A stretch of 64,000 nucleotides of DNA from Vicia villosa (lineage: Eukaryota > Streptophyta > Magnoliopsida > Fabales > Fabaceae): the NCBI RefSeq assembly GCF_029867415.1, contig NC_081180.1:23398808-23462807 (forward strand), written 5' to 3'. Position numbers and translations under genes: made by a program. This document shows positions 1 to 11,092 of the stretch, in pieces (positions within the stretch are counted from its first letter, which is position 1; the number at the start of each line of letters is the position of its first letter). Below the pieces are notes generated by a model that was not told where the DNA came from, ran no database searches, and saw only the letters and a list, made by a program, of their open reading frames with translations.

Positions 1-275
1 ACATTTTTGTTTTGTCAAAAAATAAAAGTCAGAAAATATATATTTTTTAAGAATAAATTCGAAAGTATATTTCCATAACATCGCTTCTTCTCTTAAAATG
101 CTCCTACATTGACTCTTGATAGCAACTTTGGCTCTATCTTTCCACTGTTGGCAGAATAACATGACTCTTTCATTCATTTAATTATTTTTAATTTTATAAT
201 AAATTATTGAACAAATTTTTTAGTTATAATATTAACTGTAATATTGAAAAATATGTGTAGGGATTCATGACACAC
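1..275. other. AT-rich intergenic DNA, no gene seen
   Basis: No open frame with recognisable protein similarity and no repeat structure that I can define. It ends at the 9-bp target duplication of the next element. Confidence 0.5.
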
Positions 276-284
276 TCTTTCGTA

Positions 285-791
285 GGGGTGGCAAAACGGG
301 CGGTGGCCCGCCGGTCCGGCCCGTGCACCAAAGCTCGCCCCGCCAAAGTCCGCCGCCCGCCTAAGCTCGCCCCGCTAAAGCCCGCATCACCTATTTGTTA
401 AACTTGTTTCGCCTTAAGTCCATCATTTTTTAGTTAATTCTAGTCATTCAAATTCTTGATGGTTTTATTTTATACTTTATTTGTAAATACATGCAATATT
501 TTTTTAGGTAAAATTTATTTAAAAGATGCTTTTATAAAAAATTGTTATAAAAAATAAGTGAAAAATTTAATTGAAAGGTAAAAAAAGACTATTAATCTAT
601 TAAAAAAAATGAAAGAAAATAAATTAAAAAATAGGCGGGCAAGCCCGCCGCCCGCCAACCTGCCACCTTGGCGGGGCGAGCATGATTTTTATGCCCATTT
701 TACTTGGCGGGCTTGCCCGCCCTGCTCGCTTTTTGGCGGGCATTAGGCGGGGCGAGCGCTGGGCGGGACGGGCGGCCCGTTTTGCCACCCC
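285..791. mobile_element. Short GC-rich terminal-inverted-repeat element (MULE-like MITE)
   Basis: The ends are inverted copies of GGGGTGGCAAAACGGGC, imperfect beyond about 17 bp. The element is flanked by an identical 9-bp direct repeat, TCTTTCGTA, at 276-284 and 792-800. A 9-bp target duplication is typical of Mutator-like elements. The subterminal zones are rich in CCCGCC/GGCGGG words and surround an AT-rich core, so each end could fold. There is no coding capacity. A similar AGGGGTGGC terminus also occurs in hAT MITEs, but an 8-bp duplication does not fit symmetrically here. It is non-autonomous. Confidence 0.7.
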
Positions 792-800
792 TCTTTCGTA

Positions 801-1059
801 TCCAATATTATTGGATAATCATTTTTCCAAATTTCCAAATATTATTTTAGTGGTTAAGTGTTGTCTAATTGTAAAACGGTTGTGTCTTTCGGTGTGTGTT
901 TGTTTCTATGGTGAAAAAATTATTTTTGAAAAAATTGATTTTAGAGAATTAATTTTAGATAAAATTGAGTTTAATATAAAGTGATTTATGTTTGGATATA
1001 TTCACGACAAAAATGATTTGTATGAAAATTGTTGTTTGAATATATTTATCAAAATAGCT
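801..1059. other. AT-rich spacer with half of a 28-bp direct repeat
   Basis: No gene is seen. Bases 843-870 recur identically at 24233-24260 on the other side of the split hAT element. The two copies therefore bracket the whole nested insertion. Confidence 0.5.
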
Positions 1060-2205
1060 CTTGAATGTAGGGGTGATCGTATCCGAACCAATCCAAATGG
1101 AAAACCGCAAACCGAACCAATCCAAACCGAAAATCGCAAAAACCACGTTTGGTTTGGATGATTTTTGGGCCGAACCGCACGGTTCGATTCGGTTTGCGGT
1201 TTTCATTTCACAAAACCGAACCGAACCGCATATTTAACTAAACTTTTGAATTTCTATAATTAATTCATTATATTTCCAATCCAATTGCAATACTGTACAT
1301 TCACGTCACGTCACTCACTATTCCTTCATTCTTCCTTCTTATTCAACATTTCAACTTCATTCTCTGATTTCTCTCTCTCACTCATTCTAGAGAAGCATTT
1401 GGTGTATATGTAGTGCTGATAATATTTAGTCCTGAAGTTGTAATGTTGTATTAATATTTAGAACTCAAGTTATATGATACTTGTATATGTAGTATGTAGT
1501 TTATTAGTTAGTATGTAGTTTATTACTATGAAAAACTATATATAGTATGTAGTTGTAGCAACCTGCCCTAAAAATTAATGGTTTAGAGTCGCCACCTATT
1601 CTGAAGGGCGAATAGGAAACCCTACGCAGTTTAGAGATCGGGGTAAGTTATTATAATCAGGTCGAGGGAAGGTGTTAGGCACCCTCAACCCTTTCCTAAG
1701 GTTTTATGTTAAGGCAAAAGTTTTATGGCTAAGAGTTAAGGTTTAATAGCTAAGGAAATGAACAGGGTGAAATTTGAGATTTGAACTGAATTGAGATTGT
1801 GAGGGGGGAGACTCGCCTTGTTACCAAGTGCCTACGTATCTCCTTATGGAGAATCAGAGTCAACGTAGTTCGGGCACAGGATTGTACGCCTTAGAATTGA
1901 TTATGGAGGTGTTTGGAGTTGTTTTGAAGTTGTTTTGAAATGCGAAGTTCGAAGATATTTTGAATTACCTTATCGTAGTTGTGAACATCGCAGTGTTTGA
2001 AAGGATGTAAATCCGTAGTATCGTGGTTTAGTGTTTTAGATGTGGTTTTGGGCGTACAACCCTGCTTTAATATGGCACTGTTAGATGCGGTGATCAATAG
2101 ATTTGATCAGTATAGCTAACAAATTAATGGGCATTGCTGGTTACTCAGATCGATAGATTGATCGTCGCGGGCAGCAAATTGAATGTGTTTTAGATTTATA
2201 ATTTT

Positions 2206-2425
2206 TTATCTCTCGTCTAATGCGACTAATAGATTTAGTCGGGTCAAGGAGAGAATTAAATAAGGAATTTTACCATTTTTTATCTCTCGTCTTTGCGACT
2301 AATAGCTTTAGTCGGGTCGAGGAGAGAATTAAACTTGAATTAGTCAAATTAACATTAATTCGATTAAATTTATTTCTCGTCAATGCGACCAATAGGTTTA
2401 GTCAGATCGAGGGGAAAAGTATATT
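2206..2425. repeat. Three hairpin-forming subrepeats inside the LTR
   Basis: The block TCTCGTCxxTGCGACTAATA..TTTAGTCGGGTCxAGGxGAGAATTAA occurs three times, about 75-85 bp apart. Each copy contains an inverted GACTAA..TTAGTC that can form a short stem. Equivalent blocks lie at about 11745-11964 and 21289-21508. The function is unknown; the position inside a presumed U3/R region makes a regulatory or packaging role conceivable. Confidence 0.6.
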
Positions 2426-2892
2426 AATCAAGAATCAATTAGATAGGAATTAGTGTTTTTTTTACCAAGCGGTAATAGGATTGGGCAAGTCCTAATATTA
2501 TAACCTTTCTAAGTTTTTTGTGATTTAATATTAATTAAAATCGATTAAATAATTAAGTCGAATACATCGAAATAATCGGGACATATTATAATACTAACCC
2601 TAAACCTAATTTTATTATTCTACTCCTAATTATATTATATTATTTTAATTTAGTTTAACCATTAATCTAGAAAACAAAATAATAAAAACAATAGAAAAAC
2701 AAAAAAATATTATATAAAACCTGGGCTTCAATCGTGTACTGCTGCTCTATAGAGGAGTACCATGGAGTTCTGTGATCGGGGCCTTTAGATCTACATGAGA
2801 CGGTGATCCAACGGAAGAGATCTGGGGGCGCACGATAGGGTGCATAGGGTCACGCACACTGAATCGGAAAGCCAAATTTGTTTAAAAAAATA

Positions 2893-2966
2893 AATAACTC
2901 GCCTGGGTATCGAACCCAGGCTCTATAGCCTACTGTTAATCCAAGTCTCCTTCCACTATACCATTA
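2893..2966 (-). other. tRNA-like segment with pol III-type A and B boxes (LTR1)
   Basis: On the minus strand 2906-2916 reads GGTTCGATACC, a perfect B box, within a T-arm-like hairpin (stem CTGGG/CCCAG, 7-base loop). About 33-54 bases upstream, TATAGTGGAAGG (2949-2960) resembles an A box. A run of seven T follows at 2884-2890, as in a pol III terminator. The acceptor stem does not pair well, so this is not a functional tRNA gene but a tRNA-derived or SINE-like piece. Repeated in LTR2 and LTR3. Confidence 0.45.
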
Positions 2967-4332
2967 ATCGTTCGCTGATAGTAATTGGAATGACAAACCC
3001 TATGTAAAAAACAAAAAGCATTAAAATTTTAAAACAGAAATCAGACGCGCGCGTCCCTGTAGCTCTTTCTTCCTCGTGGACTTTCTGGAACAGACCCCCT
3101 TTGGCCACGTTTTTGTATCGTTGCCATAGACCCTGTGAACAATTAAATTCACAATACATAATATAAATCAATTTCAAGACCATGAATCGACTCCTTTGGA
3201 TCCCCTAAACACGATAGCATAGGTCTTATGGTCCAATTTTCTCTGAAACTTAAAACCCCAATTTGAAGCATTCAAACCCTAGCAATGGTGGGCTCTAGAG
3301 TCTGCAACGAAACTTCAATCAAATGATCCAGACACACTCTAGACAATTGTATTAGTTATAATATGCAAACGAAATATGTCAACAATGCCTCAATGTGCGA
3401 AAACGAAATTTGTTTATGTAGAGGCAAACCGTGACTTATATATCCACGGTTCCGAGTGCCTTGGTCGTAAATGACGATTGAAATAACACCAGGGAGCGCC
3501 AAAGAATCGATTGCGATATGTGAAACGTTCTGAAACAAACTCCAACCACCAAAACGATCTTCACCTTCTTCTCGTTTTTTTTTAGCGTATTTACGGTTTT
3601 GAGAGGCCAGCCAAAAAACCCCCTCTCCCTTGTTACTCTTCTGCATATATAGTATACCAGATTAGGTTAACAAATTTGATAGGAAATCTTATTCTTTAAC
3701 GCCAGGATCTTTGATTTTGAATCAATTCTCCTTTGCCATTTTTGATCCTCTTTCTATTTCTCAACCTTCTTTTTACGTTTCTTTTTGGCAATTTTGGGCC
3801 TTTGGATGCTTACTAACAAAGCCATTTTTTTTTCATACTTTTTTTTTTGCATTGTACTTAGTTTTCAAAAGATAAATAATAATTAAAACTAAATAAATAA
3901 AAAATAAACCTATTAAAATTAATAATACTAATTAGTACTAATAATATTCAAAAATAAAGATAATCCTAATAATAACTAACACTAATTAACAATAATAGAA
4001 AATAATCACATTAAATATTAAAATTAATAATTAGACAATACTAATTAATAATAATAATAGTTAAAAATGATCAAATCAAATATTGAAATAGTCCGACAAA
4101 AAATCATAAGCTATATGATTAATTGTGAAACGGACTAAAAAATCTCGAAGACGGCACAGATGGGTCAGATGACTAGGCTCCAGCGCTTTCTAACTTTAAC
4201 CCTCATTTTAATTCAGGATATTCTGTAAGAACACAGGTTTGACAATAGGAATGTCAAACCCTATGATTCTTAATTTTGATCCTTGATGAATTAAAAGACA
4301 TGAATTGACCGGGCAAATTTTGGGGTATGACA

Positions 4333-4345
4333 GCTGCCCCTGTTC
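4333..4345 (-). other. Polypurine tract of the minus-strand element (first unit)
   Basis: Directly beside LTR1; on the element's strand it reads GAACAGGGGCAGC immediately before the LTR start TGTCATACC. This is the position and composition expected for a plus-strand-primer tract. Confidence 0.65.
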
Positions 4346-4964
4346 AATCTTCTTAAACCTGAAGAGTCAGATAGGCACGTCTGCTTATCGTGATCTAAAG
4401 GTAGAAGATGATTGAACACTGAAATGCCCTGAAATTTGCATTTGTTGGAAAAAGTTCTGTGAGAGATGGGCTTAAAGATGCCACCCCAAGTAAATACCAT
4501 CTGAATGTGAAGCAGATGCTTTCTGGAAGGAACCCTGTGCTTTACTTGTAGCTTGGCCTAAAAAGGCAACCTGAATTTTATGCCATGTTATGATGCATGC
4601 GATGCATGATGCAGTGAGCTCCTCAAAATAAATGAGAGCGATGTATGTATATGCATTATGTATGAATGGGGTATGTTAGTTGAATGATGCGTGATTGTCA
4701 GTTAAAGTATGTTAGTAGCTCTGAAAAGAAAGATAGCACCTTTGATTGTCATTGATGATGTTTTGGAGAATATCACTGCCGAGGGACTAACGTGATAAAT
4801 CCAATTGAGAAACCTTTTGAAAATCTTTGTTGTAAAATCCTTTGTAAAACCCCGTTTGCCTGGAAAAGCTCCTAGAAGGGATGGAATACGTCTTTGAGAA
4901 GACTGCCTGGAAAGACTCCTGAAAAGGATGGAATATGTCTTAAAGAAGACTGCCTGGAAAGGTT

Positions 4965-5347
4965 CCTGCACCAATAGGATTACTTGTCATAGTTCTGACA
5001 AGCTCGCCTGCACCATTTGGATCATCTGCCCTTGTTCGGACAAATTCACCTGCACCATTAGGATTATTTGCCCTAGTTCGGACAAATTTCACCTGCACCA
5101 TTTGGATCATTTGCCCTTGTTCGGACAAATTCACCTGCACCATTAGGATTATTTTCCCTAGTTCGGACAAATTTCACCTACACCATTAGGATTATTTGCC
5201 CTAGTTCAGACAAATTTCACCTGCACCATTTGGATCATTTGCCCTGGTTCGGGCAAATTTCACCTACACCATTAGGAGTCACTTGCCCTTGTTCGGACAA
5301 GTTCACCTGCACCATAGGAATTACCTGCCATGGTTCTGACAAGCGTA
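4965..5347. repeat. Minisatellite: nine units of 42-44 bp
   Basis: Units begin CCTGCACCAT and continue TTGGATCATTTGCCC..GTTCGGACAAATTCA. Two variants, TTGGATCAT and TAGGATTAT, partly alternate, hinting at dimeric growth. A second, related stretch with CGAGGGTCGGAAAATACACC words runs from about 5363 to 5485. Same array at 14506-14888 in internal region 2. Confidence 0.9.
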
Positions 5348-5699
5348 CCTGCATGAAAAAGATTCACCTGTTTGTAGACTCACGACCCGAGGGTCGGAGA
5401 AAATACACCTGTCACAACACGAGAGTTGGAAACTCACGACACGAGGGTCGGAAAATACACCTGTCATAACACGAGGGTTGGAAACTGGGCTTTTGGTAAT
5501 ATGTGAATGTAATAGATGATGTGCATATGCTAATGCGTATGTATGTATGCTGATGCAATCCCGAGATTTTATCTCCTTAAACCCATTGAACTTGTTTAAT
5601 CCATGTTTGCACCTACACCACGACTATGCTTATGCCGGCTTGATAATGTGGATAATGCTTATGCATATGCGTAGTTTGTTTATGAGTGAAATGAACAAC

Positions 5700-5885
5700 A
5701 AGGTTGCTGTCATCAGTAAGGTTACTGGCATCGGTAAGGTTACCGGAAAGCATCAATCAGGCGATTGGGAAGAATATCTCAGTAAGGTTACTGGCATCGG
5801 TAAGGTTACCGGAAGCATCAACAGGTGATTGGAAATACACCAACAGTAAGGTTACTGTCGTCGGTAAGGTTACCGGAAGCAGGTG
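5700..5885. repeat. Tandem repeat with GGTAAGGTTACCGG core
   Basis: Three longer units alternate AGTAAGGTTACTG and CGGTAAGGTTACCGGAA, joined by CATCAATCAGGCGATTGG-type spacers. The core GGTAACC/GGTTACC is palindromic. Copy 2 lies at about 15241-15426 and differs by a small insertion near 15361. Confidence 0.75.
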
Positions 5886-5994
5886 GACGATACGCATTTA
5901 GCACCAGAGTTTTGAATTGGATGTTTTGATGTATGGGATAATGCTTATGCTCATGCATATGTTGATTAATGTAATGAGTGGAATGAAGCAATGT

Positions 5995-6425
5995 CTTCTA
6001 TAAGACTACATGAAAAGGTCTCCTGAATGGATGTGAGTATTTGTCTTAAAGAAGACTACCTGAAAAGGGTCTTAGCAAAGAATGAGGAATGTCTTTAAAG
6101 ACGACTACCTGAAAAGGTTAAAAGATGTCTTAAGAAGGACTACCTAAAAAGGTTCTTAGCAAGGATAGAAATTTGTCTTAAAGAAGACCACCTGGAGAGG
6201 TTCCTAGAAAGGATCGTAAGATTTGTCTTAAACAAGACTACCTGAACAGGTTGGAAGATGTCTTACAAAGACTACCTAAAGAGGTTCTTGGAAATGACGA
6301 TGATTGTCTTAGAGAAAACTACCTAGGAAGGCTCTTAGAACAGTAATGTCTTAAAAAGGCTACCTGAAGAGGTTCCTAGAAAGGACCGTAGGATTTGTCT
6401 TAAAGAAGACTACCTAAAAAGGTGT
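5995..6425. repeat. Tandem repeat, 45-65 bp units with GTCTTAAAGAAGACTACC
   Basis: About eight degenerate units of the form GTCTTAAAGAAGACTACCTGAAAAGGTTCTTAG..AAGGAT. Each contains the short inverted pair GTCTT..AAGAC. Copy 2 lies at about 15536-15966. Confidence 0.8.
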
Positions 6426-6689
6426 GGTGTAATGTATCGACCAATGTATGTAATGCATGATTTGTAAGTATTTGCATGATTCCCCAATGATAGGTTGTTG
6501 ATAACCAAAACGTATATAGCTCGCTGGAGTTGCAGGTTTGTTTAATAAGGTGGGGTGTGATGCTAGCGCGATTCCCCGATACCTGTTTTTGAAGATCGTA
6601 GTTAGGAGAAAGATTGGTTCGATGTTGTAAAGTGTGAGAACTCCTTTTCTTTTTGCCGTGCGTCTTGCCCCAGTTTGACCCTTTGAATT

Positions 6690-6850
6690 ACTCCACGCTT
6701 TTGAATTTTGAAGTTCTCCACGTCTTTCAACTTTTGTAATTCGCACCTTTAACCTTTTTGAGGTTCACTACACCTTTAACCTTTGAAGATTCTCCACACC
6801 TTTAACCTTTCGGGGTTCTCCACACCTTTAACTCTTTGAATTGTTCACCT
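6690..6850. repeat. Tandem repeat, about 30-bp units with CACCTTTAACCTTT
   Basis: Four to five units of the form CACACCTTTAACCTTT..GGTTCTC. Copy 2 lies at about 16230-16391. Confidence 0.75.
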
Positions 6851-8804
6851 TGTGGATTTGATATCCAATGCCCTAATGTTTAGCGGAAAAAGGTGCCTAT
6901 GATCTCCAAGCCATGAAGGAAGTGCCCCGAGAAATAACCTTGTCATATGCTTCGACGTTTGAATTGAAGGGTATGCCCTTGATCTCCAGGATATGGAGGA
7001 ATATCCATAGTGTTCTATCCTTTTGAATTTGAACTCTTCCCATGTTTGACATGCCCCTGATTGTCATTGCTTTGAGGTGTGCCCCGAGTCGATTGAACCT
7101 TAGGAAGAGTGCCCCTAGGTAATAGGACGTTCGATTGCATGCCCCTATGATCCTTGAAATTTTGCCCCTGTTTAGGAGAACCCCCTAGATGTGGTTCCCC
7201 CCATTCCAGAGTCTTTATCAGAAATGATCACCTTTGATTAACCAATTTCGAGGTCTCCTCGATGCTGAGTGTATACTCGCAGATGACGTTGTACCATTTG
7301 AGAAGTAACTCCGATGTGATGCGTATGCAAGTTTTGAAATCGAAGTCCGTTATGAATTAGGACTGGATGATTAGAAGTGAATGCTTGAAGAAGCGTAGTG
7401 GTTAGAAATAGTTTTAACAAACTTAGGAGTCAGTATAACAAAATCCTGCTTAATATGCTTTCGTAGTTAACCTTGCCTCAATTAGGACTTTTGAATGTTG
7501 TAACTTGGCCTGGTTCATGTTTTAAGAAACAATGGATATAAGGCTCAAGATTTATTTAACCCACCCCTTTCTCCTTGATGTTCTCCATATCCTAAGAATT
7601 CGCCTAATCCAATGAATGTGCTTTGTTTGCAAGAGAATCGCTTAAGTTTTGATGTTGAGCAGAAGCCTTAGTGAAGATCCAAGCACCGATGAAAAATGTG
7701 GTAGAGATCCAAGCATTTATGGGAAGCTTTGATGAGTTAGCCGTCACAAGATTATCCTTGGTATTTTGCCTTTGTTTTGTTTTTATCCCTTATTTTTGTA
7801 TGAACCAATTCCTTTGAATTTGATCCATCGGGATGCCCTAATTTTTTCCTAAGCCGTTTATATTTTCTTTCATGAAATTTTTCTTCTGACTTAGCGGCCT
7901 TTTTTTTCTTTTTCTTTCGAATGCTCCTTCTGAGATATTGATCCTTGGATATTGAATGTTGTGACTGCCATGTTGATTTTGATTTGTAAGCTTCGCCTTT
8001 GATACTTCCTCTATCTTGAATGATGTAATGAGAAAGAAGATTGTTGTGAATGTTATCTCCATTACTACCTCATTCTTGGATGAATACGAGGAAGAAGATG
8101 TGCTTGAACCTTTGCTTTGCTTGGTCCTTATGTTTGAACCTTTGCTTGAATCCTTGCTTGGATTGACTGATTCTCTTGACAACCAAAATACGCCATTGGA
8201 TTAATTGAAATCTACCCTGCCCCTGGTTGAAATCAAGGTTTATTTGAAAAAGTAAAAACAAACTCCAACTCCTGGCTCGAGGGGGTGACGAGGGATTAAC
8301 ATCCTTATATCTCCACTGTTTGGGAATTGAAAAAAATGCCTGTACATCATCGGCTCGGTCTTACCTTGAAAGCATACGTTTAGCTGGACTTAGTTATTTG
8401 TATTCGTCATTCTCCCTCAAGTTTGTTAATAACCCTAAATTTGAAATAGAATAGAATAGAAGCGTGCGAGTGAATCGATTCCAAAACCTGCATGGTCATC
8501 CCATTAGAACTGCTAATCCGAAGGTACAACTTTTTATTTTGAGTAACACTTAGCGCTCGTAGGGGTTGAAATTCTGAGCATGATAAACACCTATTAATCC
8601 TAAGGACAATCTCCTTTATAGATCCATTGACCTTGTTTTACTCCTTAGTTGATGAACTTGTAGAAGTGAAATGTAAACTCGAGTTCTCCTTGGACATGTC
8701 AAACCTGTTAGGAATAAATCGTTAGCGGTGGGTTTTCGTCGTATCGGAACTTCATGAGTTTCCTTTGACTGAACCTCTTTTGATTTTCCCAAGGATAGTA
8801 TCAC

Positions 8805-9509
8805 CTATGACCCCTTTTTCCCTTGGTGTGGGGTTGACATATGTCGCATTCCCTCCATCGTAGTCATGCATCTTTTTTCAGGGTATTGCCCAGTTGGACT
8901 GACCCTTGCCCCTAGGTTATCGTAGAGTGTCCTTGTAAGTTTGATATGTTCTAAGATGAACCCTGTTATGACTAGATACATCTTAAGTGTATCTATGAGG
9001 GAACTTCTTTGTTGAACTAATCCTTGCTCGATGACAACCTTTATTGTATTTACAATCCTGTTATGACGAGGCATGGACATGTGGTATGACACGGTGAGAG
9101 GCATCCTTTTTCTTCCTTGTGAGGCCAAGTTCGTTCTCGATAATTTATCCTCCTTTCTCCATAGTCTACGATCCTTTTGATTTTTTTTTGTGAGTCTTGA
9201 GAAATCGGCTAGCACGGTAGGTGCGGATGCGGGTGAAGATAGAAATGCAAATGTAGATGCAGATGTATGACTGCATGAAAATGCGAATGCATCGATATGC
9301 GAGAGACTCCTTGTATTATAACTCCTTGCATGTAATGCAGACATGTGACGTATAATCCTAGGGATAGCCTTAGAGGCGGCAATTAGACCCTCGTGAACTC
9401 TTTGCAAGATAGATGTTACGACACGCCAAGGGAAATCCCTTAGATTAGGGGGTATGCAAAAAGTAGCGGCAGGTGACCGTTCAAGACAGTCGCCAAATCT
9501 CATGGCCAT
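8805..9509 (-). CDS. 234-codon ORF in internal region 1, no recognised domain
   Basis: This is the longest open frame in the internal region. It is on the same strand as the element and starts inside the first unit of the five-unit repeat, downstream of the primer site. The protein is basic, has a serine/alanine-rich stretch (about residues 70-110) and then a positively charged middle part. It shows none of the gag, zinc-knuckle, protease or reverse-transcriptase motifs. Ogre elements often carry an extra ORF upstream of gag; position and strand fit such a relic, but I see no sequence proof. A chance frame is equally possible. A second version lies at 18347-19051. Confidence 0.3.
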   Translation of the reverse strand: MAMRFGDCLERSPAATFCIPPNLRDFPWRVVTSILQRVHEGLIAASKAIPRIIRHMSALHARSYNTRSLSHIDAFAFSCSHTSASTFAFLSSPASAPTVLADFSRLTKKNQKDRRLWRKEDKLSRTNLASQGRKRMPLTVSYHMSMPRHNRIVNTIKVVIEQGLVQQRSSLIDTLKMYLVITGFILEHIKLTRTLYDNLGARVSPTGQYPEKRCMTTMEGMRHMSTPHQGKKGS

Positions 9510-10267
9510 CGAGAGGCCAATCGACGTGTACCAATGAAGTTGTCCCTCGTGGGAAGGTTCTCTGTGTGGAACACAACCTATCTAAGGACGATATTGAATG
9601 AAGTGAAATCCCTACAGACTAGGGATTGAAGACGCATGAACGAAAATCCAAACCCTACAAGTTAGAGGGTTTGCGGGAATAAGCACGAGATGACCGTTCA
9701 AGACAGTCACTAGATCTCATGGCCATCGAGAGGCCAATAGACGTGCGTTAATGAGGGTGTCCTTCAGGGGAAGGACGAAGTCATTGTAAAAACAAATGGA
9801 CATAGAAGGAAATCCCTACAGGCTGGGGAGTTCGTAGGAGCAAGCACGAGGTGGCCGTTCAAGACAGTCACTCGGTCACATGGCCATCGAGAGGCCAATC
9901 GACGTATGCTAACGAAGATGTCCTTCGAACGAAGGATGTGATTTTAGAAATGGGATCCCTACCGGCTAGGGAATGCGTAGATGTAAGCACATGGTGACCA
10001 TTCAAGGCAGCCACTGGATCGCATGGCCATCGAGAGGCCAATCGACGTGCGTTAATAGATACGTCCTTCGTGGGAAGGATGCGATCTTAAAATATAATCC
10101 CTACAATCTAGGGAGTGCGTAGATAAAAGCACGGGGTGACCGTTCAAGACAGTCACTAGATCGCATGGCCATCTAGAGGCCAATTGACGTGCGTAAATGG
10201 AGGTGTCCTTCGTGGGAAGGGAATGGCTTTGGAAATAGGGTCCCTGCAGGCCAGGAAACGCGTAGGA
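9471..10267. repeat. Five-unit tandem repeat near the primer-site end
   Basis: Units of about 140-220 bp share GGTGACCGTTCAAGACAGTC, then CATGGCCATCGAGAGGCCAA, GACGTGCG and a GTCCTTCG..GAAGGA hairpin. They start near 9471, 9688, 9850, 9993 and 10134. GGCCATCGAGAGGCC can form a stem. Copy 2 is at about 19013-19809. Confidence 0.85.
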
Positions 10268-11073
10268 GTACCTGCAAAATTAAGACGCAAGACATTCGCA
10301 GTATATAAATTGCATATATAATAAGCATGTAAGCACATAAGCCCTAGGTTCATAGGTTCGACGTAACGGCTTAGGGTGCCTACCCTTCCCATTGGTATGT
10401 TCTAGAAGGTCTCATGGGGTCGTTCGTAGCCGTCGAGACTTTTTGTCTCTTTGGATTTTAAAACAACTCATTTGATCCATGAGGTTCGAAATTTAGGGGT
10501 AGGTTCCCAGAGAGATCAGCCAAATACCAAGTCCAGCCCTCAACAAGGTCAAGCCTCGTATCAGACATTTTCGGATATTCAACCCACTCTGAGTGGAATT
10601 ATAATAAGACTCGTAGGCGATGTATTTCCCCTTTGGTCTTTAATATAATTCCCACGCTTAGGTTTGACAGCAATTTATATATCCCAAAAAATGCGATAAA
10701 ATAACACATATTCAAATAAATAAACATTTAATTGAATTGCGGTAAAAAAATGAGTTGCAGAGAATAAATAAGATTGCAAATAAATAAATAAATAAAAATT
10801 TAAATATTTAAAAGAACCTGATCTCCAAATCTGCCATTTGTAGCTCCAAAATTGGAGTACAGCAACAAATATTAAAGTAAACGAATATTCATTTAAATTG
10901 TTATAATTACTGTAAATGGAAGTTGTAAATAAATAAATAAATAAATATAATTTAAATGTTTATATTAAAACCATAAACCCTAAAATGGCGAATTAGCCAA
11001 CCCTAAAAATGTCGCCAAAAACCTACACCCTGCCAAAACCTATAGGAGTCTAATAATTCACCATTAAGTGTAT

Positions 11074-11090
11074 CCCCAGCAGAGTCGCCA
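11074..11090 (-). other. Primer binding site of unit 1 (arginine-tRNA type)
   Basis: On the element's strand it reads TGGCGACTCTGCTGGGG, two bases from the LTR end. This matches the arginine-tRNA-complementary site known from Ogre/Tat retrotransposons and fixes the minus orientation. Confidence 0.8.
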
Positions 11091-11092
11091 GC

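Larger units (their letters stand above)
1554..4332 (-). repeat. LTR copy 1 (2,779 bp)
   Basis: Starts TGTAGCAACC and ends GGGGTATGACA on the plus strand, so on the element's own strand it runs TGTCATACCCC..GGTTGCTACA. As the leftmost copy it is the 3' LTR of the minus-strand element. It differs from copies 2 and 3 at several sites where those two agree, for example near 2595, 3150, 3400, 3427 and 3451. It contains three hairpin subrepeats (2206-2425) and a tRNA-like segment (2893-2966). Confidence 0.93.
4333..11092 (-). mobile_element. Internal region 1 of the LARD (6.76 kb, no gag-pol)
   Basis: Lies between LTR1 and LTR2. It carries a polypurine tract at the left and a primer site at the right. 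The half next to the polypurine tract is packed with short tandem repeats (4965-6850), and the half next to the primer site holds a five-unit repeat (9471-10267). The only long frame is a 234-codon minus-strand ORF (8805-9509) with no recognisable domain. Tandem repeats near the 3' end are a known habit of Ogre-type elements. Confidence 0.85.

Noticed and set aside
682..984. 100-codon frame in the GC-rich element
   Set aside because: Arises from the CCCGCC repeats of the element's right arm; no domain and spans the element border.
2893..2966. A functional tRNA gene
   Set aside because: The B box and T-arm are good but the acceptor stem does not pair, so it is reported only as tRNA-like.
4928..5469. 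Several frames on both strands with regular Cys/His or Thr spacing
   Set aside because: They are translations of the 42-44 bp minisatellite, open on both strands because of the repeat, not proteins.
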